A DNA stretch of 64,000 nt from Torulaspora globosa (GCF_014133895.1 NC_050729.1:372001-436000), one strand, 5' to 3'. Counted from the first letter of the stretch, positions 30,480 through 38,918 are shown. Notes: generated by a model not told the origin, from the sequence alone. A program made the numbers and translations.

Positions 30480-32453
30480 ATGTTTGCCCCGCTTCTTCTG
30501 TTGGCACCTCTATTGCTGCCAGTAACGGATGCCTTCTTTCTTCCCGGTGTAGCGCCAACCACGTACCATGAGGGAGATGAGATCAAGCTGTATGTGAATC
30601 ATCTAACGCCGTCGAGATACTACCAACATAAGGACAAGAATGGTAATATTATCAAGAGTGATAAGGAGCATTATCTGTACTCATATGATTACTACTACGA
30701 GAAGTTGCATTTTTGCAGACCCGAGCATGTTGTTGAGAAGTCTGAGTCTCTAGGCTCGATCCTTTTTGGTGACAGGATCTATAATTCTGCGTTTGAGCTG
30801 AAAATGCTCGATAACAAAGAGTGCGTTTCGTTGTGTAAAAGTACCGTTCCTGCAGATGACGCGGTTTTCATCAATCAACTGATCAAGAACGGCTTTCTGC
30901 TTAATTGGATTGTCGATGGACTACCTGCGGGTGTCTCTATCTACAACGAGCAACAAACATCGAACCACATCACTAACGGGTTTCCCCTGGGATACGTGGA
31001 AACCGTTCAAGGAATACATGGCAAGAGCGATGGTGCTCTGAATAGGAGGAGCAGTGCCCCGAGCAGCAGGCTTTCCAATGCACTGGTCAATATTGAGATA
31101 CCTTACTTGACGAACCATTTCGACATTGAAATACAGTATCATGAACCTGCAAGCGGCGAGTACCGCATCACTGCTGTTGTTGTTACTCCTGAGTCAATCA
31201 AAAGACAATCTGCTACCTGTGATTTTACTGACGAGCCACTCAACTTGGCTGAGAACCAAGATAATGAGGTGTACTATACTTACTCGGTGAAGTATACGCG
31301 TTATAGTCGTCTCTGGGGAAGTAGGTGGGATAACTACACATTTGCTTACGACACCACTATTCAGTGGTTCTCCTTGATAAATTGCACGATTGTTGTGCTG
31401 GGGCTCTCTTCGGTGGTGATTCATATGTTAATGCGTGCACTAAGGAATGATATGGCACGCTACAACGAATTGAACCTGGATAATTTTCAGGAAGATTCCG
31501 GTTGGAAGTTGAATCACGGTGATGTGTTTCGCACTCCTGATAGGCCTCTTTTGCTCTCAGTTCTCGTTGGTTCCGGGGTTCAGCTGTTGCTATGTGTTAT
31601 CGCTGCTATTGTGAGTGGCGCTGTGGGACTCAATAATCACGATGCAAGAGAAACTTTGCCAACCATATGGTTCATACTTTACGCAGTATTTGGCTTTGCG
31701 GGCTCTTTTACATCAATGAGTGTTTACAAATTCTTTAAAGGTTCTTATTGGAAAGTGAATATGCTTTTATCGCCGTTGCTCGTTCCGGTTGGTATCCTAC
31801 TTGTGGTAATGTCATTGAATATCTTTCTTCTATTTGTGCATTCGTCAGATGCTGTACCAGCTAGCGCTTTATTCGCCGTCGTATTGATCTGGTTTGTCCT
31901 ATCCATTCCTCTGTCGTTCGCTGGCTCTTTAATTGCCCTCAAAAAGTGCACTTGGGATGAACATCCGACAAAGACCAACCAAATCGCTAGGCAAATTCCC
32001 TATCAACCATGGTATTTGAAGACCTTTCCTGCTTCACTGATCGCCGGTGTTTTTCCGTTTGCATCGATCGCTGTGGAACTGTATTTTGTCTACAGCAGCT
32101 TGTGGTTCCATCAATTTTTCTACATGTTTGGATTCCTGATGCTTTCCGTTCTTTTACTAACGTTAACAACGTCCCTTACGACTTTAATCAACATTTACCA
32201 TTCTCTTTGTTTGGAAAACTGGAAATGGCAATGGAAATCCTTCATAATCGGGGGGTTTGGATGTGCCCTTTATGTTTTCGTTCATTCGATTTTATTTGCC
32301 GAGTTCAAGTTTCGTGGTTTTGCCACAATCGTACTCTATGTTGGATACAGTCTGCTCATCTCTCTGTTATGCTGTCTCATAACAGGTGCAGTAGGTTTTC
32401 TCAGCAGCATGATCTTCGTTCGAAAGATTTATGCCTCGATCAAAGTCGATTGA
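30480..32453 (+). CDS. EMP70: Endosomal/Golgi TM9SF protein Emp70/Tmn2
   Basis: A 657-residue nonaspanin (TM9 superfamily; S. cerevisiae Emp70 about 667). A signal peptide covers residues 1-18 (MFAPLLLLAPLLLPVTDA), cleaved near AFFLPGV, followed by the family's GxxYHEGDEIKLYVNHLTP block. A lumenal domain of about 270 residues comes next. Nine hydrophobic helices follow from about residue 285, with RNDMARYN after the first. The C-terminus ends in SIKVD, a KxD motif like the KxD/E COPI-binding signal known to hold TM9SF proteins in the Golgi. The family acts in endosome/Golgi sorting and copper homeostasis. S. cerevisiae has two copies from the duplication, EMP70 (YLR083C) and TMN2 (YDR107C); this single copy corresponds to both. 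Confidence 0.94.
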   Translation: MFAPLLLLAPLLLPVTDAFFLPGVAPTTYHEGDEIKLYVNHLTPSRYYQHKDKNGNIIKSDKEHYLYSYDYYYEKLHFCRPEHVVEKSESLGSILFGDRIYNSAFELKMLDNKECVSLCKSTVPADDAVFINQLIKNGFLLNWIVDGLPAGVSIYNEQQTSNHITNGFPLGYVETVQGIHGKSDGALNRRSSAPSSRLSNALVNIEIPYLTNHFDIEIQYHEPASGEYRITAVVVTPESIKRQSATCDFTDEPLNLAENQDNEVYYTYSVKYTRYSRLWGSRWDNYTFAYDTTIQWFSLINCTIVVLGLSSVVIHMLMRALRNDMARYNELNLDNFQEDSGWKLNHGDVFRTPDRPLLLSVLVGSGVQLLLCVIAAIVSGAVGLNNHDARETLPTIWFILYAVFGFAGSFTSMSVYKFFKGSYWKVNMLLSPLLVPVGILLVVMSLNIFLLFVHSSDAVPASALFAVVLIWFVLSIPLSFAGSLIALKKCTWDEHPTKTNQIARQIPYQPWYLKTFPASLIAGVFPFASIAVELYFVYSSLWFHQFFYMFGFLMLSVLLLTLTTSLTTLINIYHSLCLENWKWQWKSFIIGGFGCALYVFVHSILFAEFKFRGFATIVLYVGYSLLISLLCCLITGAVGFLSSMIFVRKIYASIKVD

Positions 32454-33175
32454 GTATTTTGATAGATAGAATGCGCAGTATGTCATGCATAGGTTTCATG
32501 ATAACTGTTGTAACATGCCTCCTCTTCATACTCTCACCCGATTGCTATTGTATCCAGAAGCGTACTTTCCACAGCAAAACATAAATAGATTAATCATATT
32601 GATAAAACGGCGCTAAGTTATTAAAGACATGTAAGCAGCTAGAATCAACAATATAGGTAATTCTGCTGAATCAGCCTCCAGTTAGCAGCATATGGCCTGA
32701 GAAAAGCGAGGTCGATCTTAAGAACTAGTTGATAGAGAGCAGAGAGCATTGTTCATTAGTAGGCATCTAGTATTACCAGAGCAGCTAACATTAATGAGAC
32801 AGATTGAAAGAAACGACTTAAATTCATCATCGTAGAAGCTGAGGATTTATTACTTGTCTTTTATTAAAAACGACTTTCAAAACAGAGAAACCTGCTAGCC
32901 GACTTCATAGTTATGCGTTTTTTTGATCTGACATGAGGTTCCCATGATGGCGAAAAGTTTCAAAGGCCGTTTTTATTGTGTAATCATTTGGCGACTATCA
33001 ATGAGATTAAAAGTTTCTAGCGTTGCCATTCTTCCGGGGCCACTGTCCTAACCACCAATAGCAAATTCTTGCACGGATACTAACACTAGCTTTAACCCGG
33101 AAACACTGGTGATGTGTTTTCTTCTTTGAGCTTAAAAGCTAGAGGAGTAGTACTCATACTGCTCACCTCCGCATC

Positions 33176-33450
33176 TGTTGCCATGGCAACTATGTAGATC
33201 ATAATTCCACCCCCGCTCGGCGACCTACCAAGTCATGTACCTAAAGTAATGCTAAACAGAGGTGCTACCGGATTTTACCATGCAGTCGTTGGATTGCAGT
33301 ATATATATGAGGCCAGCTAGTTTAGATGCAAGTTGGTACTTCATTGTATTTAGCGTTATAAAAAGATAAGACAAGTAACAATCCGGTCATTTGTTACTCA
33401 GATAATTATCAAAACTGGGTGTTGGACTACAGTAACCAGACCATAATTCT
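33176..33450 (+). repeat. Decayed LTR remnant (copy 1), boundaries approximate
   Basis: It begins TGTTGCCATGG and has an A/T-rich TATA-like stretch (TATATATAT, near 33300-33308) followed by a 23-bp block at 33309-33331. That block matches 21 of 23 bases of the second copy at 33808-33830. TGTT start, promoter-like middle and position upstream of a tRNA gene suggest a solo LTR. The right end is not defined and no target duplication was found. Confidence 0.4.
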
Positions 33451-33650
33451 CAGCTCACAATTGTCAGAGCCCGCTTTTATAACTGGAATCAGAAACAATA
33501 GTTCTAAATTACTTGTATCGAGACCTGATACAAACAGCAGTTGAACTGATGTAGCTCGAACATAGTAAAGAATGAGAAGCCATGAACATTACGATAACAA
33601 AGTGAATCAACCAATAGAATCATAGACTGACATCTGGTGATCATACAATC

Positions 33651-33980
33651 TGTTATGGAAGAATTAAAGTCCAATGACATTGGTCCCATAAGTGAACTAA
33701 CATCGGATTGGTCAATGCTGATCTAACAACTATGAGACGTTTGTGGATAACCGGATCTGTGGAATTCCAATAGGCTAAACAAGGGATAGAGTTAAGCATA
33801 TAAATAGGAGGCCAGCTAGGTTAGATCCAACGGGCAATTCATCTGTACTTAGTCTTAGGGTTAATAGAAGTAAGTAATAATTGATTCGCTCTTGATCTTG
33901 ATAACTTACCGCCTAGGTTACTTCAAGAGATCTGAAGGCAAGGACGACTAAGTTACAGAAGTAATACCGACTTGTATTAA
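33651..33980 (+). repeat. Solo LTR-like sequence (copy 2) upstream of tRNA-Ile
   Basis: It starts TGTTATGGAAG at 33651. TATAAATAGGAG at 33799-33810 is identical over 12 bases to a site in the LTR-like sequence beside tRNA-Gly (60567-60578), which also starts TGTTATG. The 23-bp block at 33808-33830 recurs with two mismatches at 33309-33331. The right boundary, just before the tRNA, is uncertain. Yeast retrotransposons commonly insert upstream of tRNA genes. Confidence 0.5.
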
Positions 33981-34000
33981 AATAATCACACAACTTCCCA

Positions 34001-34074
34001 GGTCTCTTGGCCCAGTTGGTTAAGGCACCGTGCTAATAACGCGGGGATCAGCGGTTCGATCCCGCTAGAGACCA
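34001..34074 (+). tRNA. tRNA-Ile (anticodon AAT)
   Basis: A 74-base cloverleaf including the discriminator A. Acceptor arms GGTCTCT and AGAGACC pair perfectly. The A box region is TGGCCCAGTTGG, and the B box/T arm GGTTCGATCCC is canonical. The anticodon loop CTAATAA sits between CCGTG and CGCGG and reads AAT. There is no intron. A TTCTTTTTG stretch directly after supplies the polymerase III terminator. Confidence 0.97.
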
Positions 34075-34188
34075 TTCTTTTTGTCAACATACGTTTCCAA
34101 ATCACTATACACGTATATGGATCAAACAACATGCTATGGAGGTGAAATACGGCTCCAATGGTTTGCTCAACTAAATGTTTAGGCTTCT

Positions 34189-34198
34189 TTGGCGGCTA
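34189..34198 (-). promoter_or_regulatory. URS1-like site before SLO1
   Basis: Read on the minus strand this is TAGCCGCCAA, nine of ten bases of the Ume6 site TAGCCGCCGA. It lies 18 bp before the SLO1 ATG. A site so close to the start may lie in the transcript, so function is uncertain. Confidence 0.3.
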
Positions 34199-34215
34199 AC
34201 GATCCCATATCAGCG

Positions 34216-34545
34216 ATGAATGACGCTGTGATATCTTCGAGTTCGCTAGAGGAAGTACCGGCCGATGCCAAAAGTGCCATCTATAAAGAAAAACAAGATG
34301 AACACTTGCAAGCCGCCATCGAAGCCAAGAGTATGGTAGCCAACGAACCAACTGATGAAAAGCTCCAATCTCATGCGAACAGCAACCTCTTAAGAGAAAC
34401 AAAATTGTTGAGAGATACTTTGGATCTTTTATGGCATCAAACTGCAGAGCAAAGGAATCTATGCCAAGAATTAGAACGAGAGAATGAGTATTTACAGGAA
34501 TACATCGGTAACTTGATGACGTCCAGTAATGTCCTAGAGAAATAA
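34216..34545 (+). CDS. SLO1: Slo1, SCOC-like coiled-coil Arl3 partner
   Basis: A 109-residue protein from the first in-frame ATG (34216); S. cerevisiae Slo1 is about 85. The C-terminal 55 residues are the recognisable part: a coiled coil with ETKLLRDTLDLLWHQT, LERENEYLQEYIGNLM and SNVLEK, the SCOC family signature. Slo1 interacts with the small GTPase Arl3 at the Golgi. The first half is variable and acidic; a later Met (34333) would give 70 residues. Four short out-of-frame ATG frames precede the start. The promoter space after the tRNA is only about 140 bp. Order next to ISC10 and orientation agree with YER180C-A. Confidence 0.85.
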   Translation: MNDAVISSSSLEEVPADAKSAIYKEKQDEHLQAAIEAKSMVANEPTDEKLQSHANSNLLRETKLLRDTLDLLWHQTAEQRNLCQELERENEYLQEYIGNLMTSSNVLEK

Positions 34546-34611
34546 TTTCGGGAAGAATTCTCTTAATATAATTATCCGTTTCTTTGCTGAATTGATAGTT
34601 TTTAGTCGCAT

Positions 34612-34620
34612 TTTTGTGTC
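34612..34620 (-). promoter_or_regulatory. Middle sporulation element (Ndt80 site) upstream of ISC10
   Basis: On the minus strand it reads GACACAAAA, a full match to the Ndt80 consensus gNCRCAAAW. It is 111 bp upstream of the ISC10 ATG. ISC10 is a meiosis-specific gene in S. cerevisiae, so a site here is expected. Confidence 0.6.
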
Positions 34621-34730
34621 GCCTGAAGTGTCAGCGTCAGTAGAAAGTTGAATATGAAGCATCAAGTCCGAAGATAGGAAATTTGGGCAAAAGTCGGCAT
34701 GAACCTGATATCATCAAAAATTGCTGAGCT

Positions 34731-35522
34731 ATGCATGCTTTAACCTCTTTCAAACGTGAGGAAAACACTCTGACGAAAAATCGCGATGCCATGGAACCAA
34801 TTAAGCTTAGAAATTTGAATTTAGTAACAAAGCATCAACTAGGACCGTTTGTTAAAGACGGCCCGGCAGCTAAAAATTTGATTGATCCCTTGAGAAAACC
34901 GGAGCCTGCTGTCATCAAATCAAGACGTTCTCACCGTCTGTCGATAGGATATTCCAGTCTGGGAGACCTTACTGATGTCAAGGAAGAGTTCAACGCTCCT
35001 TCGCCATCGCTGGGACACACGTTGGTGTTGTGCCGCGATAAGCTTTCCGAGGGATCGAGACCAATACAGTTGTGCGATGGGGCCATATTGGACGTTTCTG
35101 GCGAACGAACCTTCGATGTTCGAGGGTTTGATTGTCAGCCTTTTTTCCACTGCTACAACTATGAAAGCCGCTTTGAGAAAGATGATTGTGAATCCATTAT
35201 CAACAAGCTAGTAACTGACGAAATGAACAACAGACAACCGGTGTTCCAAAAAGAACTTGAATTTCTCGAGATAAAGAAAATGATAAGACGTACTGACTAT
35301 CTCATGTTCTATCTTCTGGGTATCGATAGACTAGGTTATTTCAGACTTAAACAAGAGCGCGACTCTTTTCGAAACAGCCTTAGCGAGGCCTACACGAGTT
35401 CTCTGAGGTACAAGGACAACGAAAGCTCTGAGTCTGAGAGCAGAACAGGAGATGAAGAAAGCAATTCCAGTTTTCACACAGACGATGCGCCGGACGACAG
35501 ACTGTCGAATCCTTCAGTGTAG
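34731..35522 (+). CDS. ISC10: Meiosis-specific protein Isc10
   Basis: A 263-residue protein (S. cerevisiae Isc10 about 267). I see no enzyme domain. The centre (RTFDVRGFDCQPFFHCYNY to MIRRTDYLMFYLLGIDRLGYF) looks folded, and the C-terminal 40 residues are acidic and Ser-rich. Isc10 is made only in meiosis, is needed for spore formation and is reported to inhibit the sporulation MAPK Smk1. The assignment rests mainly on length and position between SLO1 and DMC1, in the orientation of YER180C, plus a perfect Ndt80 site upstream. A 14-codon upstream frame starts at 34699 and overlaps the main ATG out of frame, which may lower translation. A second Met at codon 17 is an alternative start. Confidence 0.82.
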   Translation: MHALTSFKREENTLTKNRDAMEPIKLRNLNLVTKHQLGPFVKDGPAAKNLIDPLRKPEPAVIKSRRSHRLSIGYSSLGDLTDVKEEFNAPSPSLGHTLVLCRDKLSEGSRPIQLCDGAILDVSGERTFDVRGFDCQPFFHCYNYESRFEKDDCESIINKLVTDEMNNRQPVFQKELEFLEIKKMIRRTDYLMFYLLGIDRLGYFRLKQERDSFRNSLSEAYTSSLRYKDNESSESESRTGDEESNSSFHTDDAPDDRLSNPSV

Positions 35523-35895
35523 TAAAAACACTCTTAAATCCTCCCCCTACATAGACTGTTATGTTCTATAAAGCTACAATTCCTGCAGGACTTGACACCG
35601 ATCTATGAACCCTTGCTGGCTCGACACAAGAATCTTTTCTCGAGCAGGAAATATGCTAGTAACCGTCACATCTCACAAGAGCTTCATTCCAGATGAGTCG
35701 CTCGCAAGCACTCTTTGCTGGCTGTCATCACGCAAGAGTTACACCGTGAATCAGAGACTCTTTATTCAGATGTCCATATGATTACAACTCTCTATGTTAT
35801 AATACTCCGTGTGCTTTTATCGCTTATCATGTATCGTATTAACAACTCTTGAAAACTCACCTACAATACAAAAGGCCATCAAAGACGCTCTGGCA
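35523..35895. other. Intergenic region between ISC10 and TMS1 with short upstream frames
   Basis: About 373 bp between two tandem genes. Short ATG frames lie at 35794 (two codons) and 35829-35852 (seven codons, ending TGA) before the TMS1 start. The frame of TMS1 is open back to 35809 but only via GTG. No RNA gene or repeat seen. Confidence 0.45.
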
Positions 35896-37320
35896 ATGGG
35901 AGCCGTCGTTTCGCTACCAGTCACTCTCGGTGGATCTTTCATTGCCTCTGGGCTAGGTGCTTGTTGCTCCAATCTCTGCTCTGGTATGATGACAAAAGTT
36001 GGCTCGTCATCTCTAGCAACTAGACTGTTTTATGCAGTGTGGTTGCTATTCAATTCGTTGGTATCATGGATATCCATGTCAGCTAACAAATCGATTTTGT
36101 GGCCTGGTTCGACATGTGCCGCTACAGGAGAATGTGGGTTCTTCACCGTTCACCGTCTCAATTTCGCTCTGGGATTATTGCATTTGATGTTGGCGTTACT
36201 ATTAATCGGAGTTAAATCTACCAAGGATGCTCGTGCGAGTCTACAGAACTCCTGGTGGAGTTTGAAATTCCTGGCGTATATTGGATTGATTGTTTTTGCC
36301 TTCGCCTTGCCCAATAGTTTCTTTGTTTTCTTCTCTAAATGGGTCTCCGTTCCTGCTGGTGCTGTGTTCATTATAGTTGGATTGATACTACTAGTGGACT
36401 TTGCTCACGAATGGGCAGAGACTTGCATAAATCATGTCGAGGTCGAGGACGAGAATTCGGCCTTCTGGAAGAAATTCCTCGTAATTGGAACAAGTGCTAT
36501 GTATACTGCATGCTTGGCTATGACGATTGTCATGATTGTGATATTTTGCAGAGGCAGCTGTACTATGAATCAAACCGCAACAACTATAACAACCCTGTTG
36601 ACTATCATAGTGACGGCCTTATCGGTGCACCCCAAAGTTCAAGGTGCCAACCCAAGATGTGGACTGGCCCAGAGCAGCATGGTTTCCGCTTATTGTACTT
36701 ATTTGACGATGAGCGCGATGTCTTCCGAGCCTGACGACAAAAAGTGTAATCCGTTGGTCAGGTCCAGCGGCACAAGGAACGCAAGCGTGGTTCTCGGTTC
36801 TTTATTCACTTTTGTTGCCATTGCTTACACTACCACCAGAGCCGCCGCAAATAGTGCATTTCAAGGAACTAATGACAATGGCGCCATTTACCTAGGTGAG
36901 GATGAGGAATATCCGGGACTTGATGGACAATCAAGAAACCAATTGCGCTATGAAGCGATAAAGCAGGCCGTGGAAGAAGGATCTCTTCCTGAAAGTGCTC
37001 TCCATGACTCGACATGGATGGGGTCACCAGGCATCACAGAGGTCGGAGTAGATAGGCATACTGATGATGAAATTACGGGAACAAGATATAACTACGCTTT
37101 GTTCCACGCTATCTTTTTCATAGCCACTCAATGGATTGCGATCCTGCTGACAATTAATGTGACACAAGATGATGTAGGCGATTTCATACCGGTCGGAAGG
37201 ACCTACTTTTACTCGGATGTCAAGATCGGAAGCGCTTGGCTTTGCTATGGACTCTATGCATGGACCATAATAGCTCCCCTGATCATGCCCGACCGGTTTG
37301 AATACGATAACTTTTACTGA
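35896..37320 (+). CDS. TMS1: Tms1, SERINC/TDE1-family membrane protein
   Basis: A 474-residue vacuolar membrane protein (S. cerevisiae Tms1 about 473). I start it at ATG 35896 because MGAVVSLP is the usual SERINC N-terminus; the open frame further upstream lacks ATG. GACCSNLCSGMMTKVG is the conserved SERINC entry. About ten hydrophobic helices follow through to WTIIAPLIMPDRFEY near the end. Family signatures include CGFFTVHRLNFALGLLHLMLA, VDFAHEWAETC and YNYALFHAIFFIATQW. Animal SERINCs were proposed to bring serine into sphingolipid and phosphatidylserine synthesis, and some scramble lipids; the yeast role is not settled. Position next to SPO71 and orientation match YDR105C. Confidence 0.94.
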   Translation: MGAVVSLPVTLGGSFIASGLGACCSNLCSGMMTKVGSSSLATRLFYAVWLLFNSLVSWISMSANKSILWPGSTCAATGECGFFTVHRLNFALGLLHLMLALLLIGVKSTKDARASLQNSWWSLKFLAYIGLIVFAFALPNSFFVFFSKWVSVPAGAVFIIVGLILLVDFAHEWAETCINHVEVEDENSAFWKKFLVIGTSAMYTACLAMTIVMIVIFCRGSCTMNQTATTITTLLTIIVTALSVHPKVQGANPRCGLAQSSMVSAYCTYLTMSAMSSEPDDKKCNPLVRSSGTRNASVVLGSLFTFVAIAYTTTRAAANSAFQGTNDNGAIYLGEDEEYPGLDGQSRNQLRYEAIKQAVEEGSLPESALHDSTWMGSPGITEVGVDRHTDDEITGTRYNYALFHAIFFIATQWIAILLTINVTQDDVGDFIPVGRTYFYSDVKIGSAWLCYGLYAWTIIAPLIMPDRFEYDNFY

Positions 37321-37395
37321 AGTGAGAGAAATGAGAACATCATTTTAGGGCCCTACTTACCCAAAACTGGTAGCGTTGCGTTTCAATACGAGCTC

Positions 37396-38472
37396 TTACT
37401 GGTCAGAATCGGTGATACCCTTTTCGCCAATCACATAGACACATTCCCGCTCTGGCATATCTGGAGAGTCCTGCAATTTGGCGACTCTCTCCTCGCCGCG
37501 ACCTTTTCTCAAAAGAATTCTAGTTGCCGAGGCGTGAGCCAATACGTGACCGCCGACCGGTTTCCTTCCATCTGCGGAGGCGAACAGCGCAGAAGCACCA
37601 GGGTCGGACTGCACCTGGTTTGTCATGAAGACAGCAATATTAAACTCTTCCGCCAATCTATTCAATTTGGAAAGATGCTGGTTGAGCTTCTGCTGCCTTT
37701 CATTCAGTTCTCCCCGTCCACAGTAATCAACCCTGAAGTTTGCCATGATGGAGTCCACTACAATCAAGCGATAAGCACCAGAACTGAGCTCCTCGGCCAA
37801 CTGCTCGGCAAGTTCCATTTGGTGCTCACTGTTCAAGGCTCTCGCGTACGATATATTCTCCAAGCACGCTTCAGGGTCAAGTTCGTATCTTTCTGCGATC
37901 TGTTTAATTCTTTCAGGACGGAACGTTCCCTCGGTATCAATGTAGGCAACTTTGCCTTCGCCACCGCCCATTTCGCGTGGCAACTGTGCGGTTATACACA
38001 GAGTGTGTGCCATCTGCGTCTTACCGCAACGAAACTCACCAAAAACTTCCGTGATACTCATTGTCATTATCCCGCCGCCGAGAATCGAATCGAGTTGTTT
38101 AGAGCCAGTTGAAAGGGCAAACACTTTTTGTCTAATATCCTGCTGGATAGTAGCCGGTATAAATCCCACTTTGACGATCTTTCCAGCGGCCTCCTTGATC
38201 TTCTCTACTTTCACTTCGCTCAGGCCTTTAATTTTAGCCATGTTCCTTCTAGTGGTGGATAGAACAGTCTAAATAAAGCTGTTAGTATCATTATAGCCAA
38301 TTTACCCATCCGATAACAACGTAAATGCCTGTGTACATACATTGACTGTATAAATACCACTACTTTTCAGTTTCTGTAAATCAGAGGCGTTAATCCCATA
38401 GTTTTGCATCTCATCAACGGTTATGACGTTGATTTGAGCTTCAGATTCAGTCTCAATCTGAGTAGCAGACAT
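37396..38472 (-). CDS. DMC1: Meiotic recombinase Dmc1 (two exons)
   Basis: Exon 1 runs from ATG 38472 to 38341 (44 codons) and exon 2 from 38268 to 37396; spliced, they encode 334 residues, the same as S. cerevisiae Dmc1. The frame upstream of 38472 has no ATG. A helix-hairpin-helix region (residues about 20-75; [16 protein letters not shown]) precedes the RecA core. Walker A is GEFRCGKT at 121-128, and [15 protein letters not shown] contains Walker [10 protein letters not shown] is loop L2. [20 protein letters not shown] is the RecA-family C-terminal signature. Dmc1 forms filaments on single-stranded DNA at meiotic breaks and drives inter-homologue strand exchange. A perfect URS1 site lies upstream, as expected of an early meiotic gene. 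Confidence 0.97.
38269..38340 (-). other. DMC1 intron (72 bp)
   Basis: Read on the minus strand: the 5' splice site GTATGT follows the codon for Asn44. The branch site is TACTAAC (plus coordinates 38281-38287) and the 3' site is TTTAG at 38269-38273. Splicing joins YTVN to TVLSTTRR in frame. S. cerevisiae DMC1 has its single intron at the same place. Confidence 0.95.
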
Positions 38473-38551
38473 TTTGGCTTTTAATATCTGGTTAGCTATT
38501 CTCTTCTTCGTGATTTGTTTCCGCTTTCTGTTTGCTTTATATACAGCAACC

Positions 38552-38561
38552 TCGGCGGCTA
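38552..38561 (-). promoter_or_regulatory. URS1 (Ume6 site) upstream of DMC1
   Basis: TAGCCGCCGA on the minus strand, a perfect match to the Ume6 consensus, 80 bp upstream of the DMC1 ATG. A TATATA stretch lies between it and the gene (38539-38544). Ume6 represses early meiotic genes in growing cells and, with Ime1, activates them in meiosis. Confidence 0.75.
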
Positions 38562-38702
38562 TTTCGTTACCCGGCAAAACATACTACGCAAATAAGGGGA
38601 GACCGGCTCTTCAAAGACCTTCCAGTTCTATATAAAAGGCTGATCTCGCAGATCTATGCTGCCATAACCCTGGCCACTCTCCAAGGAAATAACCTAACTA
38701 TC

Positions 38703-38795
38703 ATGAACTACGCTCGAAGGCCCTTTAACAACGTGTTCCAGTCACCCATGCTCGAAGAATCGAGGCATATCATACTGCTTTCAATTTACTGCTGA
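38703..38795 (+). CDS. Possible small ORF, 30 residues, unrecognised
   Basis: A short frame starting with MNYARRPFNN and ending LLSIYC, then TGA. I do not recognise it. The reason to list it is a canonical TATATAAAAGG box about 64 bp before the ATG, the right spacing for a yeast transcript start, on the strand away from DMC1. It could be chance, an upstream transcript of SPO71 or a noncoding RNA promoter. Confidence 0.2.
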   Translation: MNYARRPFNNVFQSPMLEESRHIILLSIYC

Positions 38796-38918
38796 GGGCG
38801 CTACAAGATCAATACAGTCTTTCTTCGTGATGTGGTTTTCTTTATATGGCTGACCTCTCGGCGTCTTTTGATGTATGGCTCGCGGAGCAAGTTTCAAAGT
38901 ACCACGCTAATATCATAG

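Larger units (their letters stand above)
32454..34000. other. Gene-free stretch with decayed LTRs between EMP70 and tRNA-Ile
   Basis: About 1.5 kb with no convincing coding frame on either strand. The left part (32454 to about 33150) is AT-rich and featureless to me. The right part holds two related LTR remnants (about 33176-33450 and 33651-33980). In S. cerevisiae ARP10 (YDR106W) lies between TMN2 and TMS1 on the strand that would be minus here; I found no trace of it. Confidence 0.5.

Noticed and set aside
38473..38577. N-terminal extension of DMC1 exon 1 (35 codons, TTG start).
   Set aside because: It overlaps the URS1 and TATA; ATG 38472 gives the family length and exon 1 size.
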